Origin: Flavobacterium zhairuonense
Lineage (GTDB): Bacteria > Bacteroidota > Bacteroidia > Flavobacteriales > Flavobacteriaceae
Direction: 5' to 3'
Length of the DNA: 33,419 nt
Assembly (NCBI RefSeq): GCF_004352915.1
Contig: NZ_SJSY01000054.1
Span: 1-33,419, forward strand
Under the pieces are notes generated by a model, which did not search any database, had not been told where the DNA came from, and was given only the letters and a program-made list of their open reading frames with translations. Positions within the stretch are counted from its first letter, which is position 1. Each line of letters opens with the position of its first letter. Of this stretch, positions 22,419 through 29,405 are shown piece after piece. Position numbers and translations under genes: made by a program.

Positions 22419-23270
22419 ATGAAGCCTAACACACAACAATTAAGCGATTTAACGATCCAAGTAAGAAGAGATATTCTTAGAATGGTACATGCTGTAAACT
22501 CTGGACACCCAGGTGGTTCATTAGGTTGTACTGAATTTTTGGTAACACTATATCAAAATATCATGGACCGCAAAGAAGGTTTTGATATGGACGGAATTGG
22601 AGAAGACATCTTTTTCCTTTCGAATGGTCATATTTCTCCAGTATTTTATAGCGTTTTAGCACGTAGCGGTTATTTTCCAATTTCGGAGCTTGCTACTTTC
22701 AGATTATTGAATTCTCGTTTACAAGGACACCCAACAACTCACGAAGGTCTTCCTGGAGTTCGTATGGCTTCTGGATCATTAGGACAAGGTTTATCTGTTG
22801 CTCTTGGTGCTGCACAAGCAAAAAAATTAAACGGAGACAAACATTTAGTTTTCACTCTTCATGGAGACGGGGAATTACAAGAAGGTCAAAACTGGGAAGC
22901 TATCATGTATGCTTCTGCTAAAAAAGTTGACAATCTTATTGCAACTGTTGACGTTAACGGAAAACAAATCGACGGAACAACTGATGAAGTTTTAGCAATG
23001 GGAAGCCTTCGCGCTAAATTCGAAGCTTTTGATTGGGACGTTTTGGAAATCAAAGAAGGAAACAGCATCGACGCAATTATCGCTGGATTAACTGACGCAA
23101 AATCAAGAACAGGAAAAGGAAAACCAGTTTGTGTTTTATTGCACACAGAAATGGGTCACGGAGTTGACTTCATGATGCATACGCACGCTTGGCACGGTAA
23201 AGCACCAAACAACGATCAGTTGGCAGCTGCATTAGCTCAAAATTATTCTAAAGATCAAGTTGATTACTAA
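22419..23270 (+). CDS. Transketolase, N-terminal (TPP-binding) half
   Basis: The first half of transketolase, 283 aa, which moves two-carbon units between sugar phosphates in the pentose phosphate pathway. It holds the TPP-binding part: SGHPGGSLGC, HGDGELQEGQNWEA (the GDG...N motif) and MGHGVDFMMHTHAWHGKAP. The gene ends with its own stop; the pyrimidine and C-terminal domains are encoded by the next gene, as in many Bacteroidota and archaea. The 72-nt gap contains word-array site C, so this is a true two-gene arrangement and not a frameshift. The two subunits must assemble. Confidence 0.95.
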   Translation: MKPNTQQLSDLTIQVRRDILRMVHAVNSGHPGGSLGCTEFLVTLYQNIMDRKEGFDMDGIGEDIFFLSNGHISPVFYSVLARSGYFPISELATFRLLNSRLQGHPTTHEGLPGVRMASGSLGQGLSVALGAAQAKKLNGDKHLVFTLHGDGELQEGQNWEAIMYASAKKVDNLIATVDVNGKQIDGTTDEVLAMGSLRAKFEAFDWDVLEIKEGNSIDAIIAGLTDAKSRTGKGKPVCVLLHTEMGHGVDFMMHTHAWHGKAPNNDQLAAALAQNYSKDQVDY

Positions 23271-23274
23271 AATA

Positions 23275-23337
23275 GCTTTAAGCAGTAAGCATTAAGCTTT
23301 AAGCCTATTGCGTACAGCCTATTGCATATAGCAAAAA
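23275..23337. repeat. Nine consecutive heptamers (site C)
   Basis: GCTTTAA, GCAGTAA, GCATTAA, GCTTTAA, GCCTATT, GCGTACA, GCCTATT, GCATATA, GCAAAAA run without interruption, each beginning GC. The first four and the next four are roughly complementary. It fills the gap between the two transketolase genes. Confidence 0.85.
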
Positions 23338-23342
23338 ATAAA

Positions 23343-24296
23343 ATGAAAAAATACGAAAATACAGGAAGTAAAGATACTCGTTCTGGTTTTGGAGCGGGAA
23401 TGACTGAACTAGGTCAAAAAAACGAAAATGTTGTGGCATTATGCGCTGATTTGATTGGATCATTAAAATTTGATGATTTCAAAAAAAATCACCCAGAGCG
23501 TTTTTTCCAAATCGGAATTGCAGAAGCTAACATGATTGGAATAGCTGCAGGTTTAACAATTGGAGGAAAAATTCCTTTTACAGGAACTTTCGCTAACTTC
23601 TCTACAGGAAGAGTTTACGATCAAATTCGTCAATCTGTTGCTTATTCAGATAAAAACGTAAAAATCTGTGCTTCTCACGCTGGTTTGACTTTAGGAGAAG
23701 ATGGAGCAACGCACCAAATCTTAGAAGATATCGGTTTGATGAAGATGTTGCCAGGAATGACAGTAATCAATACTTGCGATTACAACCAAACTAAAGCAGC
23801 AACTTTAGCATTAGCAGACCACCATGGTCCAGCTTATTTACGTTTTGGACGTCCAGTTGTACCAAACTTCACTCCTGCTGATGAGCCTTTCGTAATTGGA
23901 AAAGCAATTATGTTAAACGAAGGAACTGATGTTACGATCATTGCAACAGGTCACTTGGTTTGGGAAGCGCTTATCGCTGCTGAAAAATTAGAAGAGAAAG
24001 GAATTTCTGCTGAAGTAATCAATATCCATACTATCAAACCTCTTGATGAAGAAGCTATCCTTAAATCTGTTGCTAAAACAAGATGTGTAGTTACTGCAGA
24101 AGAGCACAATTACCTAGGAGGTCTTGGAGAAAGTGTTTCTGGAGTATTAGCTTTAAACAATCCAACTCCACAAGAATTTGTAGCAGTAAAAGATAGTTTT
24201 GGAGAATCTGGAACTCCTGAGCAATTAATGGAAAAATACAAACTAAACAATCAAGCAATTGTTGAAGCTGTAGAAAGAGTGATCAAAAGAAAATAA
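23343..24296 (+). CDS. Transketolase, C-terminal half
   Basis: The second half of transketolase, 317 aa from this start. It has the pyrimidine-binding domain (RFFQIGIAEANMIGIAAGL with the catalytic Glu, FANFSTGRVYDQIRQ, and SHAGLTLGEDGATHQ, which has the conserved His) and the C-terminal domain (VTIIATGHLVWEALIAAEKL, VINIHTIKPLDEEAI). The ATG at 23343 is used because an upstream in-frame ATG at 23322 would translate repeat sequence (MHIAKNK). An A-rich leader precedes it. It forms an operon with the upstream half and ends before a strong terminator. Confidence 0.95.
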   Translation: MKKYENTGSKDTRSGFGAGMTELGQKNENVVALCADLIGSLKFDDFKKNHPERFFQIGIAEANMIGIAAGLTIGGKIPFTGTFANFSTGRVYDQIRQSVAYSDKNVKICASHAGLTLGEDGATHQILEDIGLMKMLPGMTVINTCDYNQTKAATLALADHHGPAYLRFGRPVVPNFTPADEPFVIGKAIMLNEGTDVTIIATGHLVWEALIAAEKLEEKGISAEVINIHTIKPLDEEAILKSVAKTRCVVTAEEHNYLGGLGESVSGVLALNNPTPQEFVAVKDSFGESGTPEQLMEKYKLNNQAIVEAVERVIKRK

Positions 24297-24322
24297 TTTT
24301 TTTACTTTTCTTACTTTATAAA

Positions 24323-24358
24323 AAGCCCTCGAAAAATATTTCGAGGGCTTCTTTTTTA
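24323..24358 (+). terminator. Terminator of the transketolase genes
   Basis: AAGCCCTCGAAA (24323-24334) pairs perfectly with TTTCGAGGGCTT (24339-24350), loop AATA, followed by CTTTTTT. Confidence 0.92.
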
Positions 24359-24420
24359 TGCCTTTTTAAACAATCATATAATTCGAATAAAAAAGAAATT
24401 CATACCTTATTTTATTCCAT

Positions 24421-24453
24421 AAAAAAACCTCGAAAAGTAATTTTCAAGGTTTT
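24421..24453 (-). terminator. Terminator of the FKBP lipoprotein gene
   Basis: On the minus strand AAAACCTTGAAAA pairs with TTTTCGAGGTTTT (one G-U pair) and a T-run follows. It faces the terminator at 24323, as expected for convergent genes. Confidence 0.85.
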
Positions 24454-24467
24454 CTATTTTGCTTTTA

Positions 24468-25556
24468 TTATTTCACACTATGATGATCTTTATCAACATG
24501 TATTCTTAATCTTCCTGGCGAAGTATAATCGCCTCCAAAAGCTGGAATACCCCATGTTTCAGTTTCATCAACATTTGGAGTGCTAGGATTATCCGGAATT
24601 GGATCAAAAGGATAATACTTGCTTATTCCTGTAAAAAGCGCACCTGTAGGCTTTGTAATTTCATAACGAGTTGTATAACCATCTCCATCATCATCAACAT
24701 CTAAAAAGTCTGCAAGTCCGTCACCGTCTGTATCGTCTTTCATCCAAGCTGGCGGATTTGGATATCTTACCAAATCTCTTAAATCATAAACATAACCGTT
24801 ACCATTACCTTCTTTATTAACATCTTCATAATAATCAGGAATTCCATCTGGTTCGGCAGTTACGGTTGTACCCACAATTTTAGTGTCATGATCCAATCTT
24901 AAAAGACCAAATAATTTAAAACTAAACACTAAACAAGAATAAGCTGGAATCTTATCTTGTGCACTTGCATAATAAGCCAATCCCGAAGGAAGAAACATTA
25001 CACCTGCTCCATAATTGTCATAAGTAATCACGCCATCTGCTGCTGTTGTAGAAGTACCAGTCCTAAACTTTGGGAAAATCTCTCCCCAACCATCAATTAC
25101 AGCCCCCGACGTGTACACAAATAAGTCAAATGTCGTACCATAACCATAAGAAGTATCAAATTGAGTCCCATTAAGCAAATTACCTTTGTAAGAAGCATAA
25201 ATCCTATCTGTATTACATGGCGCCTCGCCCGTTCCTTTTCTTAATGTCAAATAGTAAACCGTATAATAAACATCGCGATTATAAACCTCTCTAGATTCTA
25301 ACGGATATGTTTTTTGATCCCAGATCGAAGTCTGTGTACCTCCCGCAGGAATTTTCTCGATTACAATATCATAATCTGCGGTTACTTCTTTAATATAATT
25401 CGTCTTTAAATAATTTTCAATAGAATCCTTGTCTGCTTTATACTGCTCTTTATAATCCCTTACCTCAACTGTAGTTTCATCATCATCACCCTTGTTGCAG
25501 GAAACCATAGCAATACCAGCTAGTAATAAAATAAAATAATATTTAAATTTATTCAT
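24468..25556 (-). CDS. FKBP-type peptidyl-prolyl isomerase lipoprotein
   Basis: A 362-aa lipoprotein: signal peptide with lipobox GIAMVSC (Cys20), followed by an acidic stretch NKGDDDE, which resembles lipoprotein surface-export signals in this phylum. The FKBP-like part is recognised by RIYASYKGNLLNGTQFDTSY, FPKFRTGTSTT and GAGVMFLPSGLAYYA. The C-terminal third has calcium-loop-like repeats (DDTDGDGLADFLDVDDDGDG) of the type seen in thrombospondin-3 or EF-hand proteins, then ends with GRLRIHVDKDHH. The protein is probably exposed outside the cell and may help fold outer-membrane or secreted proteins. It is transcribed divergently from the S4 gene. Confidence 0.82.
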   Translation of the reverse strand: MNKFKYYFILLLAGIAMVSCNKGDDDETTVEVRDYKEQYKADKDSIENYLKTNYIKEVTADYDIVIEKIPAGGTQTSIWDQKTYPLESREVYNRDVYYTVYYLTLRKGTGEAPCNTDRIYASYKGNLLNGTQFDTSYGYGTTFDLFVYTSGAVIDGWGEIFPKFRTGTSTTAADGVITYDNYGAGVMFLPSGLAYYASAQDKIPAYSCLVFSFKLFGLLRLDHDTKIVGTTVTAEPDGIPDYYEDVNKEGNGNGYVYDLRDLVRYPNPPAWMKDDTDGDGLADFLDVDDDGDGYTTRYEITKPTGALFTGISKYYPFDPIPDNPSTPNVDETETWGIPAFGGDYTSPGRLRIHVDKDHHSVK

Positions 25557-25596
25557 TATTGTTAATTTTTTAGGTGCGCAAGATACAATATTGATT

Positions 25597-25604
25597 TATT
25601 TTTG
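25597..25604 (+). promoter_or_regulatory. -7 box of the S4 gene
   Basis: TATTTTTG fits TAnnTTTG, 31 nt before the ATG at 25636. It lies in the short divergent region with the FKBP gene. Confidence 0.4.
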
Positions 25605-25635
25605 TAAAGAATTTAACTTCGATTTTAGAAAAATT

Positions 25636-26025
25636 ATGAGAATAGATAAATACCTCTGGTGCGTGCGTTATTATAAGACCAGAAACATGGTCACCGAGGC
25701 ATGCAAAAAAAATCATATTACTGTAAATGGGCAAATTGCAAAACCTTCTAAAGAAGTTTTTCCTACAGACAGAATTACCTTTAGAAAAGACCAAATAACA
25801 CAAATTATCACTGTACTTGATATCCCTGAAAGCCGTGTAGGTGCAAAACTTGTCGATATATATCGCAAGAACGAAACTCCACCGGAAGCTTATGCACATT
25901 TAGAGTTATTAAAACTCTCCAAAGAACATTACAGAAAAAGTGGTACAGGAAGACCAACTAAAAAGGATCGTAGAGACATTGACGACTACGGAAATGAAAT
26001 TTTCGACGAAGAAGATGACATCTAA
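25636..26025 (+). CDS. S4-domain RNA-binding protein (Hsp15-like)
   Basis: A 129-aa protein. The S4 domain takes the first 60 residues: MRIDKYLWCVRYYKTRNMVTEACKKNHITVNG is the RNA-binding alpha-L fold signature. The remainder is basic and helical, then a charged C-terminus (GTGRPTKKDRRDIDDYGNEIFDEEDDI), which fits the Hsp15/YrfH-like family that binds 50S subunits carrying stalled nascent chains. An upstream in-frame ATG at 25591 lies at the promoter box, so it cannot be the start; 25636 is used. Word-array site F follows the gene. Confidence 0.88.
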   Translation: MRIDKYLWCVRYYKTRNMVTEACKKNHITVNGQIAKPSKEVFPTDRITFRKDQITQIITVLDIPESRVGAKLVDIYRKNETPPEAYAHLELLKLSKEHYRKSGTGRPTKKDRRDIDDYGNEIFDEEDDI

Positions 26026-26037
26026 ATTTCAACAACA

Positions 26038-26109
26038 AAATTCCAAATTCCAATCTTGAAAAATCCATCTATTTACTTTTGGAATTTGGAATTTCAAAAA
26101 TTGGAATTT
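26038..26109. repeat. Heptamer word array, 16-bp perfect arms (site F)
   Basis: AAATTCCAAATTCCAA (26038-26053) and TTGGAATTTGGAATTT (26079-26094) are perfect inverted arms around 25 nt. A further TTGGAATTT at 26101-26109 continues the right-hand words. It lies between the S4 and phosphoribosyltransferase genes. Confidence 0.8.
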
Positions 26110-26118
26110 TAAATTTTA

Positions 26119-26126
26119 TAAATTTG
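26119..26126 (+). promoter_or_regulatory. -7 box of the phosphoribosyltransferase gene
   Basis: TAAATTTG fits TAnnTTTG, 22 nt before the ATG. The nearest TTG (26101-26103) belongs to the word array and is only 15 nt away. Confidence 0.4.
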
Positions 26127-26148
26127 TACTTTAGCAAAAAATAAAATC

Positions 26149-26649
26149 ATGAGCAAAAACATCATCTTGACCAATCAGGAAATCGAACACAAAATCAAAC
26201 GTATCGCTTATCAAATTTACGAAACCTTTGTTGACGAAGAAGAAGTCGTGATTGCCGGAATTGCTTCTAACGGATCTGTTTTTGCCCAAAAAATTGCCAC
26301 TGCCTTGAGCAGCATTTCAACACTTAAAGTTTCGACTTGCGAAGTTAAAGTTGACAAGCAAAATCCGCAATTGCCAATCCAGACATCTTTAACCAAAGAA
26401 GAATACCAAAACAAAGGATTGGTTTTAGTTGACGATGTCTTAAATTCAGGAACTACATTAATATATGCTGTTCGTCATTTCTTAGACGTTCCGCTTAAGA
26501 AATTCAAAACAGCAGTACTTGTTGACCGAAATCACAAAAAATACCCTGTAAAAGCCGATTTTAAAGGAATTTCTTTATCTACTTCTTTATTGGAGCATGT
26601 TCAAGTTGTTTTTGATGAAAATGGCGATAATTATGCTTTTTTAAGCTAA
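26149..26649 (+). CDS. Phosphoribosyltransferase, PyrR-like
   Basis: A 166-aa type I phosphoribosyltransferase. The PRPP-binding loop LVLVDDVLNSGTTL (about residues 91-104) is intact, the early VVIAGIASNGSVFA segment fits the PyrR/uracil-type subgroup, and residues VLVDRNHKKYPVKADFKG near 125 match the family. PyrR proteins act as uracil phosphoribosyltransferases and, in some phyla, regulate pyrimidine operons; here nothing nearby is a pyrimidine gene, so the physiological role is uncertain. It ends 9 nt inside the convergent aroK gene. An alternative is a generic nucleobase salvage enzyme. Confidence 0.82.
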   Translation: MSKNIILTNQEIEHKIKRIAYQIYETFVDEEEVVIAGIASNGSVFAQKIATALSSISTLKVSTCEVKVDKQNPQLPIQTSLTKEEYQNKGLVLVDDVLNSGTTLIYAVRHFLDVPLKKFKTAVLVDRNHKKYPVKADFKGISLSTSLLEHVQVVFDENGDNYAFLS

Positions 26650-27159
26650 GATCTTCAAAATATCCTCAACCGTATCTTCGACTGATTTATCATCAACCGA
26701 CACTTTATGCTGTGCGTGGTTGTAATAAAAGCTACGGTCGAACAAATGCTTTGCGATAAACTCTTTCATTTCTTCTTCATTCATTTCTGCAATAAGCGGT
26801 CGTTTGCTCTTATTGTGAACTAATCTATTATATAATGTATCGATTGATGCTTTTAAATATATAGAAACAATATCATCGCTTTGAAGCAATAAATGATTAT
26901 TAGCATAACATGGAGTTCCTCCACCAAGACCAATAATATAATTTTCTGACGATTTTAATAATTCGACAAACATTTCGTGTTCTAATTTTCGAAAATAAAC
27001 CTCTCCATGTTTAGAAAAAATTTCATTTATGGACAAATTTGCTCTTTTTTCAATGCAAGTATCTAAATCCAGAAACGGAATATTTGTAATTTTTGACAAG
27101 TTTTGGGCAATTGTTGACTTTCCGCAACCCATATAACCTAATAACACTATTTTTTTCAT
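26641..27159 (-). CDS. aroK: Shikimate kinase
   Basis: Phosphorylates shikimate on the pathway to chorismate and aromatic amino acids; cytoplasmic. At 172 aa it has the usual length and motifs: Walker A GYMGCGKST (residues 8-16), FLDLDTCIE (shikimate-binding Asp), FRKLEHE, the GLGGGTPC glycine-rich loop and the lid segment around NKSKRPLI with the conserved Arg. Its 3' end overlaps the phosphoribosyltransferase gene by 9 nt on the other strand. A -7 box TAAATTTG (27211-27218, minus strand) lies upstream, back to back with the tRNA promoter. Confidence 0.95.
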   Translation of the reverse strand: MKKIVLLGYMGCGKSTIAQNLSKITNIPFLDLDTCIEKRANLSINEIFSKHGEVYFRKLEHEMFVELLKSSENYIIGLGGGTPCYANNHLLLQSDDIVSIYLKASIDTLYNRLVHNKSKRPLIAEMNEEEMKEFIAKHLFDRSFYYNHAQHKVSVDDKSVEDTVEDILKILA

Positions 27160-27210
27160 ATTAATAAATCCTTATAAACTAAGACATTGGGAACTTTTTG
27201 TAAAAAAAGA

Positions 27211-27218
27211 CAAATTTA
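27211..27218 (-). promoter_or_regulatory. -7 box of aroK
   Basis: The minus strand reads TAAATTTG, an exact TAnnTTTG match, 51 nt before the start codon. Confidence 0.4.
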
Positions 27219-27230
27219 TAATAAAAATGC

Positions 27231-27262
27231 TTGGAAACTTCGAAAATAACTCCTTATATTTG
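27231..27262 (+). promoter_or_regulatory. Promoter of the tRNA cluster
   Basis: TTG (27231-27233), 21-nt spacer, TATATTTG (27255-27262). The same box followed by CACCC recurs ahead of the third tRNA-Lys. Confidence 0.6.
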
Positions 27263-27286
27263 CACCCGCATTCAAGAAACGAATAT

Positions 27287-27359
27287 GACTCGATAGCTCA
27301 GTCGGTAGAGCACATCACTTTTAATGATGGGGTCCTGGGTTCGAGCCCCAGTCGGGTCA
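27287..27359 (+). tRNA. tRNA-Lys(UUU)
   Basis: 73 nt with complete cloverleaf: acceptor GACTCGA / TCGGGTC, D arm GCTC/GAGC, anticodon stem CATCA/TGATG around loop CTTTTAA (anticodon TTT), T arm CTGGG/CCCAG, discriminator A. CCA is not encoded. It lies 28 bp after aroK's promoter region, first in a tRNA cluster, and is identical in sequence to the copies at 27400 and 28871. Confidence 0.97.
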
Positions 27360-27399
27360 CAAAATTTGTGATTAACAAAATAAGTTTCTTGAAAGCAAT

Positions 27400-27472
27400 G
27401 ACTCGATAGCTCAGTCGGTAGAGCACATCACTTTTAATGATGGGGTCCTGGGTTCGAGCCCCAGTCGGGTCA
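27400..27472 (+). tRNA. tRNA-Lys(UUU), second copy
   Basis: Identical to the copy at 27287. The 40-nt spacer has no separate promoter box that I can see, so the two are probably on one transcript. Confidence 0.97.
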
Positions 27473-27473
27473 C

Positions 27474-27510
27474 AAAGGTCGGGTAATTTATTTTACTCGA
27501 CCTTTTTTCT
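27474..27510 (+). terminator. Hairpin between tRNA-Lys and tRNA-Leu
   Basis: AAAGGTCGGGTAA (27474-27486) pairs with TTACTCGACCTTT (27493-27505) with G-U pairs, followed by TTTCTTTTT. It looks like a terminator, yet tRNA-Leu begins 6 nt later with no promoter visible, so read-through or processing must supply it. Confidence 0.7.
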
Positions 27511-27515
27511 TTTTA

Positions 27516-27598
27516 GGCCATGTGGAGAAACGGTAGACTCGCCATCTTGAGGGGGTGGTGCTCGCAAGGGCGTGAGGGTTCAAATCCCTCCATGGTCA
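27516..27598 (+). tRNA. tRNA-Leu(GAG)
   Basis: 83 nt with a long variable arm. Acceptor GGCCATG / CATGGTC, D arm GAG/CTC, anticodon stem CCATC/GGTGG around TTGAGGG (anticodon GAG), T arm GAGGG/CCCTC, discriminator A. CCA is not encoded. It is part of the lysine tRNA cluster; a degraded copy lies at 28985. Confidence 0.95.
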
Positions 27599-27610
27599 CT
27601 ATAAATTCTG

Positions 27611-27644
27611 AAAGCCTGAGAATATCGATTCTCAGGCTTTTTTT
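27611..27644 (+). terminator. Terminator of the tRNA cluster
   Basis: AAAGCCTGAGAAT (27611-27623) pairs perfectly with ATTCTCAGGCTTT (27628-27640), loop ATCG, followed by a T-run. Confidence 0.92.
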
Positions 27645-27723
27645 ATGACTCCAACATTATTCTACCTTTCCAAACTACACTCCTTTTATTCACTGATTCA
27701 ATTTACTGTAAGTATATTAATGA

Positions 27724-27731
27724 TATATTTG
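27724..27731 (+). promoter_or_regulatory. -7 box of the secreted unknown protein
   Basis: TATATTTG matches TAnnTTTG; the start point would be near 27735. No TTG at the right distance. Confidence 0.4.
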
Positions 27732-27778
27732 TTTTAATGCTTAACAAAATACTATCAGCAATAAACAAGCTTAACAAC

Positions 27779-28657
27779 ATGAATGAAGCGATAAAAAGAA
27801 TAATCTTAATCTTTGTGATTATTCCTCTCAAACTTTTTGCAAGTCCGCAAATGCCTGACTTTATCATTTATAAAAAAGACACTATTACAACTTACGATCT
27901 TATACTCGAAAAATATTTACAAAAAAAAGATTCCAAAAATACCAATACATTATTCGGATTAAGCTTTCGGAATAATTCTTCTTTAAATTGCTGGAGAGGT
28001 TATCAAGCTATTTATAAAATAGAAAATGACAGCCTATTCATTGTAGATATAATCAATTGCGGAGAACTAGTTAATAGAAAAATTGATAAAACTCAATCTT
28101 TAGAGAAACTTAAATCAATCTTTGGAGGAAAATTAAGAAACAACAAAGTACATATAGACTGGTTCGAAGGTATTTTAAATTTTCCTCGAACAAATGAATT
28201 ATTACGATGGGATGGCGTTTTCTACAAAATATTCGAACAGGAAAAACTTCTTACTATTTCAAATGGAATCGTTCTCAAAACTGAAGATATTTCAAACTAC
28301 ATAGACGACCCCAAAAGAAAGGATAGAAGAAACGAAAAAAAGATTTCTGAAATTCTATTCAAAAAACTTAAAAAAGAAAAATGGAGAAATAAAAATGGTT
28401 TTGATTGCGGAAGTAAATATTTTGTCACTATTGATCAAAACGGAAATGTTTCAAAAGTTCGAATGGCTTATACAGATCAAGAAATTGAAGAATTTTACGA
28501 AAAAGATGAATTAATATTTTGCACAAATAAAATACTTAATGCCTTAAAACCTTTAAAATTTGACATTATAAAAGACAAAGGAAAACCAATATCAGAAGAC
28601 ATTTATATCGAAATCTTCTTAGACATCAATGGCAAAATTGAAAACAGGACTCGCTAA
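27779..28657 (+). CDS. Secreted protein of unknown function
   Basis: A 292-aa protein from this start. A basic N-terminus and hydrophobic stretch ending LKLFASPQ is a signal peptide; the mature part begins with MPDFIIYKKDTITTYDLI, a pattern I associate with uncharacterised Flavobacterium proteins. The rest is basic and rich in Lys and Asn, with one Cys pair (NCWRG, INCGEL) and a second half with GSKYFVTIDQNGNVSKVRM, which resembles the TonB C-terminal/energy-transducing type fold. An ATG at 27737 is in frame but would put 14 residues before the signal. It lies between the two copies of the tRNA block. No function can be assigned. Confidence 0.6.
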   Translation: MNEAIKRIILIFVIIPLKLFASPQMPDFIIYKKDTITTYDLILEKYLQKKDSKNTNTLFGLSFRNNSSLNCWRGYQAIYKIENDSLFIVDIINCGELVNRKIDKTQSLEKLKSIFGGKLRNNKVHIDWFEGILNFPRTNELLRWDGVFYKIFEQEKLLTISNGIVLKTEDISNYIDDPKRKDRRNEKKISEILFKKLKKEKWRNKNGFDCGSKYFVTIDQNGNVSKVRMAYTDQEIEEFYEKDELIFCTNKILNALKPLKFDIIKDKGKPISEDIYIEIFLDINGKIENRTR

Positions 28658-28839
28658 GACAAATTTATTAGAACTAAACACTTAGATCTTCAAATATCAT
28701 AACTTGACCTTAACGACTTTACATCAAATCACAAAAAAATAAAAGACTAATTACACTGTAAAATAGACTCTTATCACTCTTCTTTAAATTTATTGCAAAA
28801 AAGCATTAAAAAAAGGCTTCAAAACCTAAAAAAAGTGCT

Positions 28840-28847
28840 TATATTTG
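28840..28847 (+). promoter_or_regulatory. -7 box of the third tRNA-Lys
   Basis: TATATTTG followed by CACCC, the same context as at 27255, consistent with duplication of the tRNA block. Confidence 0.5.
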
Positions 28848-28870
28848 CACCCTCAATCGAGAAAAACAAT

Positions 28871-28943
28871 GACTCGATAGCTCAGTCGGTAGAGCACATC
28901 ACTTTTAATGATGGGGTCCTGGGTTCGAGCCCCAGTCGGGTCA
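28871..28943 (+). tRNA. tRNA-Lys(UUU), third copy
   Basis: Identical in sequence to the copies at 27287 and 27400. It is followed by a hairpin and a degraded tRNA-Leu, the same order as in the first block. Confidence 0.97.
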
Positions 28944-28946
28944 CAC

Positions 28947-28979
28947 AAGGTCAAGTATTAATTTACTTGGCCTTTTTTA
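28947..28979 (+). terminator. Terminator of the third tRNA-Lys
   Basis: AAGGTCAAGTA (28947-28957) pairs with TACTTGGCCTT (28964-28974) with one G-U pair, followed by TTTTATTTTA. It is the counterpart of the hairpin at 27474. Confidence 0.75.
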
Positions 28980-28984
28980 TTTTA

Positions 28985-29055
28985 GACCATTTAAAGAAAC
29001 GTTAGACTCGAGATTATAAAGGGGTCGCGCTTAGGTTCAAATAATGCCATGGTCA
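28985..29055 (+). pseudogene. Degraded tRNA-Leu(GAG) copy
   Basis: Derived from the tRNA-Leu at 27516. Retained parts are the acceptor strands (GACCATT / CATGGTC), GAAACG and TAGACTCG of the D region, and GGTTCAAAT of the T loop. The anticodon arm and variable arm are scrambled or lost (71 nt against 83), so no functional leucine tRNA can form. It shares flanking context (TTTAG before, GGTCACT after) with the intact gene. Confidence 0.85.
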
Positions 29056-29304
29056 CTTAATTGGATTGCTTTCTCTTTAAAATTGCGGCCATAAGTTCTA
29101 CAACTCTCTTTCATCCTCCAAAGTTTAAGATTTAGTTCTTAACTGAACACCCTGCTAAATCAGCTCATCTACAAAACTGCATATTCTTTTTTTTATAGCA
29201 TTTAATATTTTACTGGAACTTCTGAAAATTCATCCTTTGATTGAAATGTACGGTTTTACTTTAAAACGGGTATAAATACCTATTTTAAAACACTAGTAAT
29301 CAAC
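29056..29304. other. Intergenic region before the collar-domain gene
   Basis: No gene seen. The sequence is AT-rich, without a strong hairpin or word array. It contains the end of the duplicated tRNA block on the left and the leader of the next gene on the right. Confidence 0.4.
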
Positions 29305-29312
29305 TAATTTTG
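29305..29312 (+). promoter_or_regulatory. -7 box of the collar-domain gene
   Basis: TAATTTTG matches TAnnTTTG. The leader to the ATG at 29406 would be about 90 nt, ending in an AT-rich tract. Confidence 0.4.
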
Positions 29313-29405
29313 TGTTGTTGTAAGAATAGTCGGTTCATTATTCTGTCTGACTAATTATTAACAAATCAAAAAAAACCAACATTAATCAATTAAAAATTAA
29401 AAATT

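Noticed and set aside
23275..23337. CRISPR-like array
   Set aside because: Words are 7 nt with no spacers and no cas genes nearby.
23271..23342. Frameshift joining the two transketolase halves
   Set aside because: Each half has its own start and stop, and split transketolases are normal in this phylum. The gap is a word array with no coding similarity.
27287..28943. Integration site of a mobile island at tRNA-Lys
   Set aside because: No integrase, direct repeats of an attachment site or island genes between the copies. Segmental duplication explains the repeats better.
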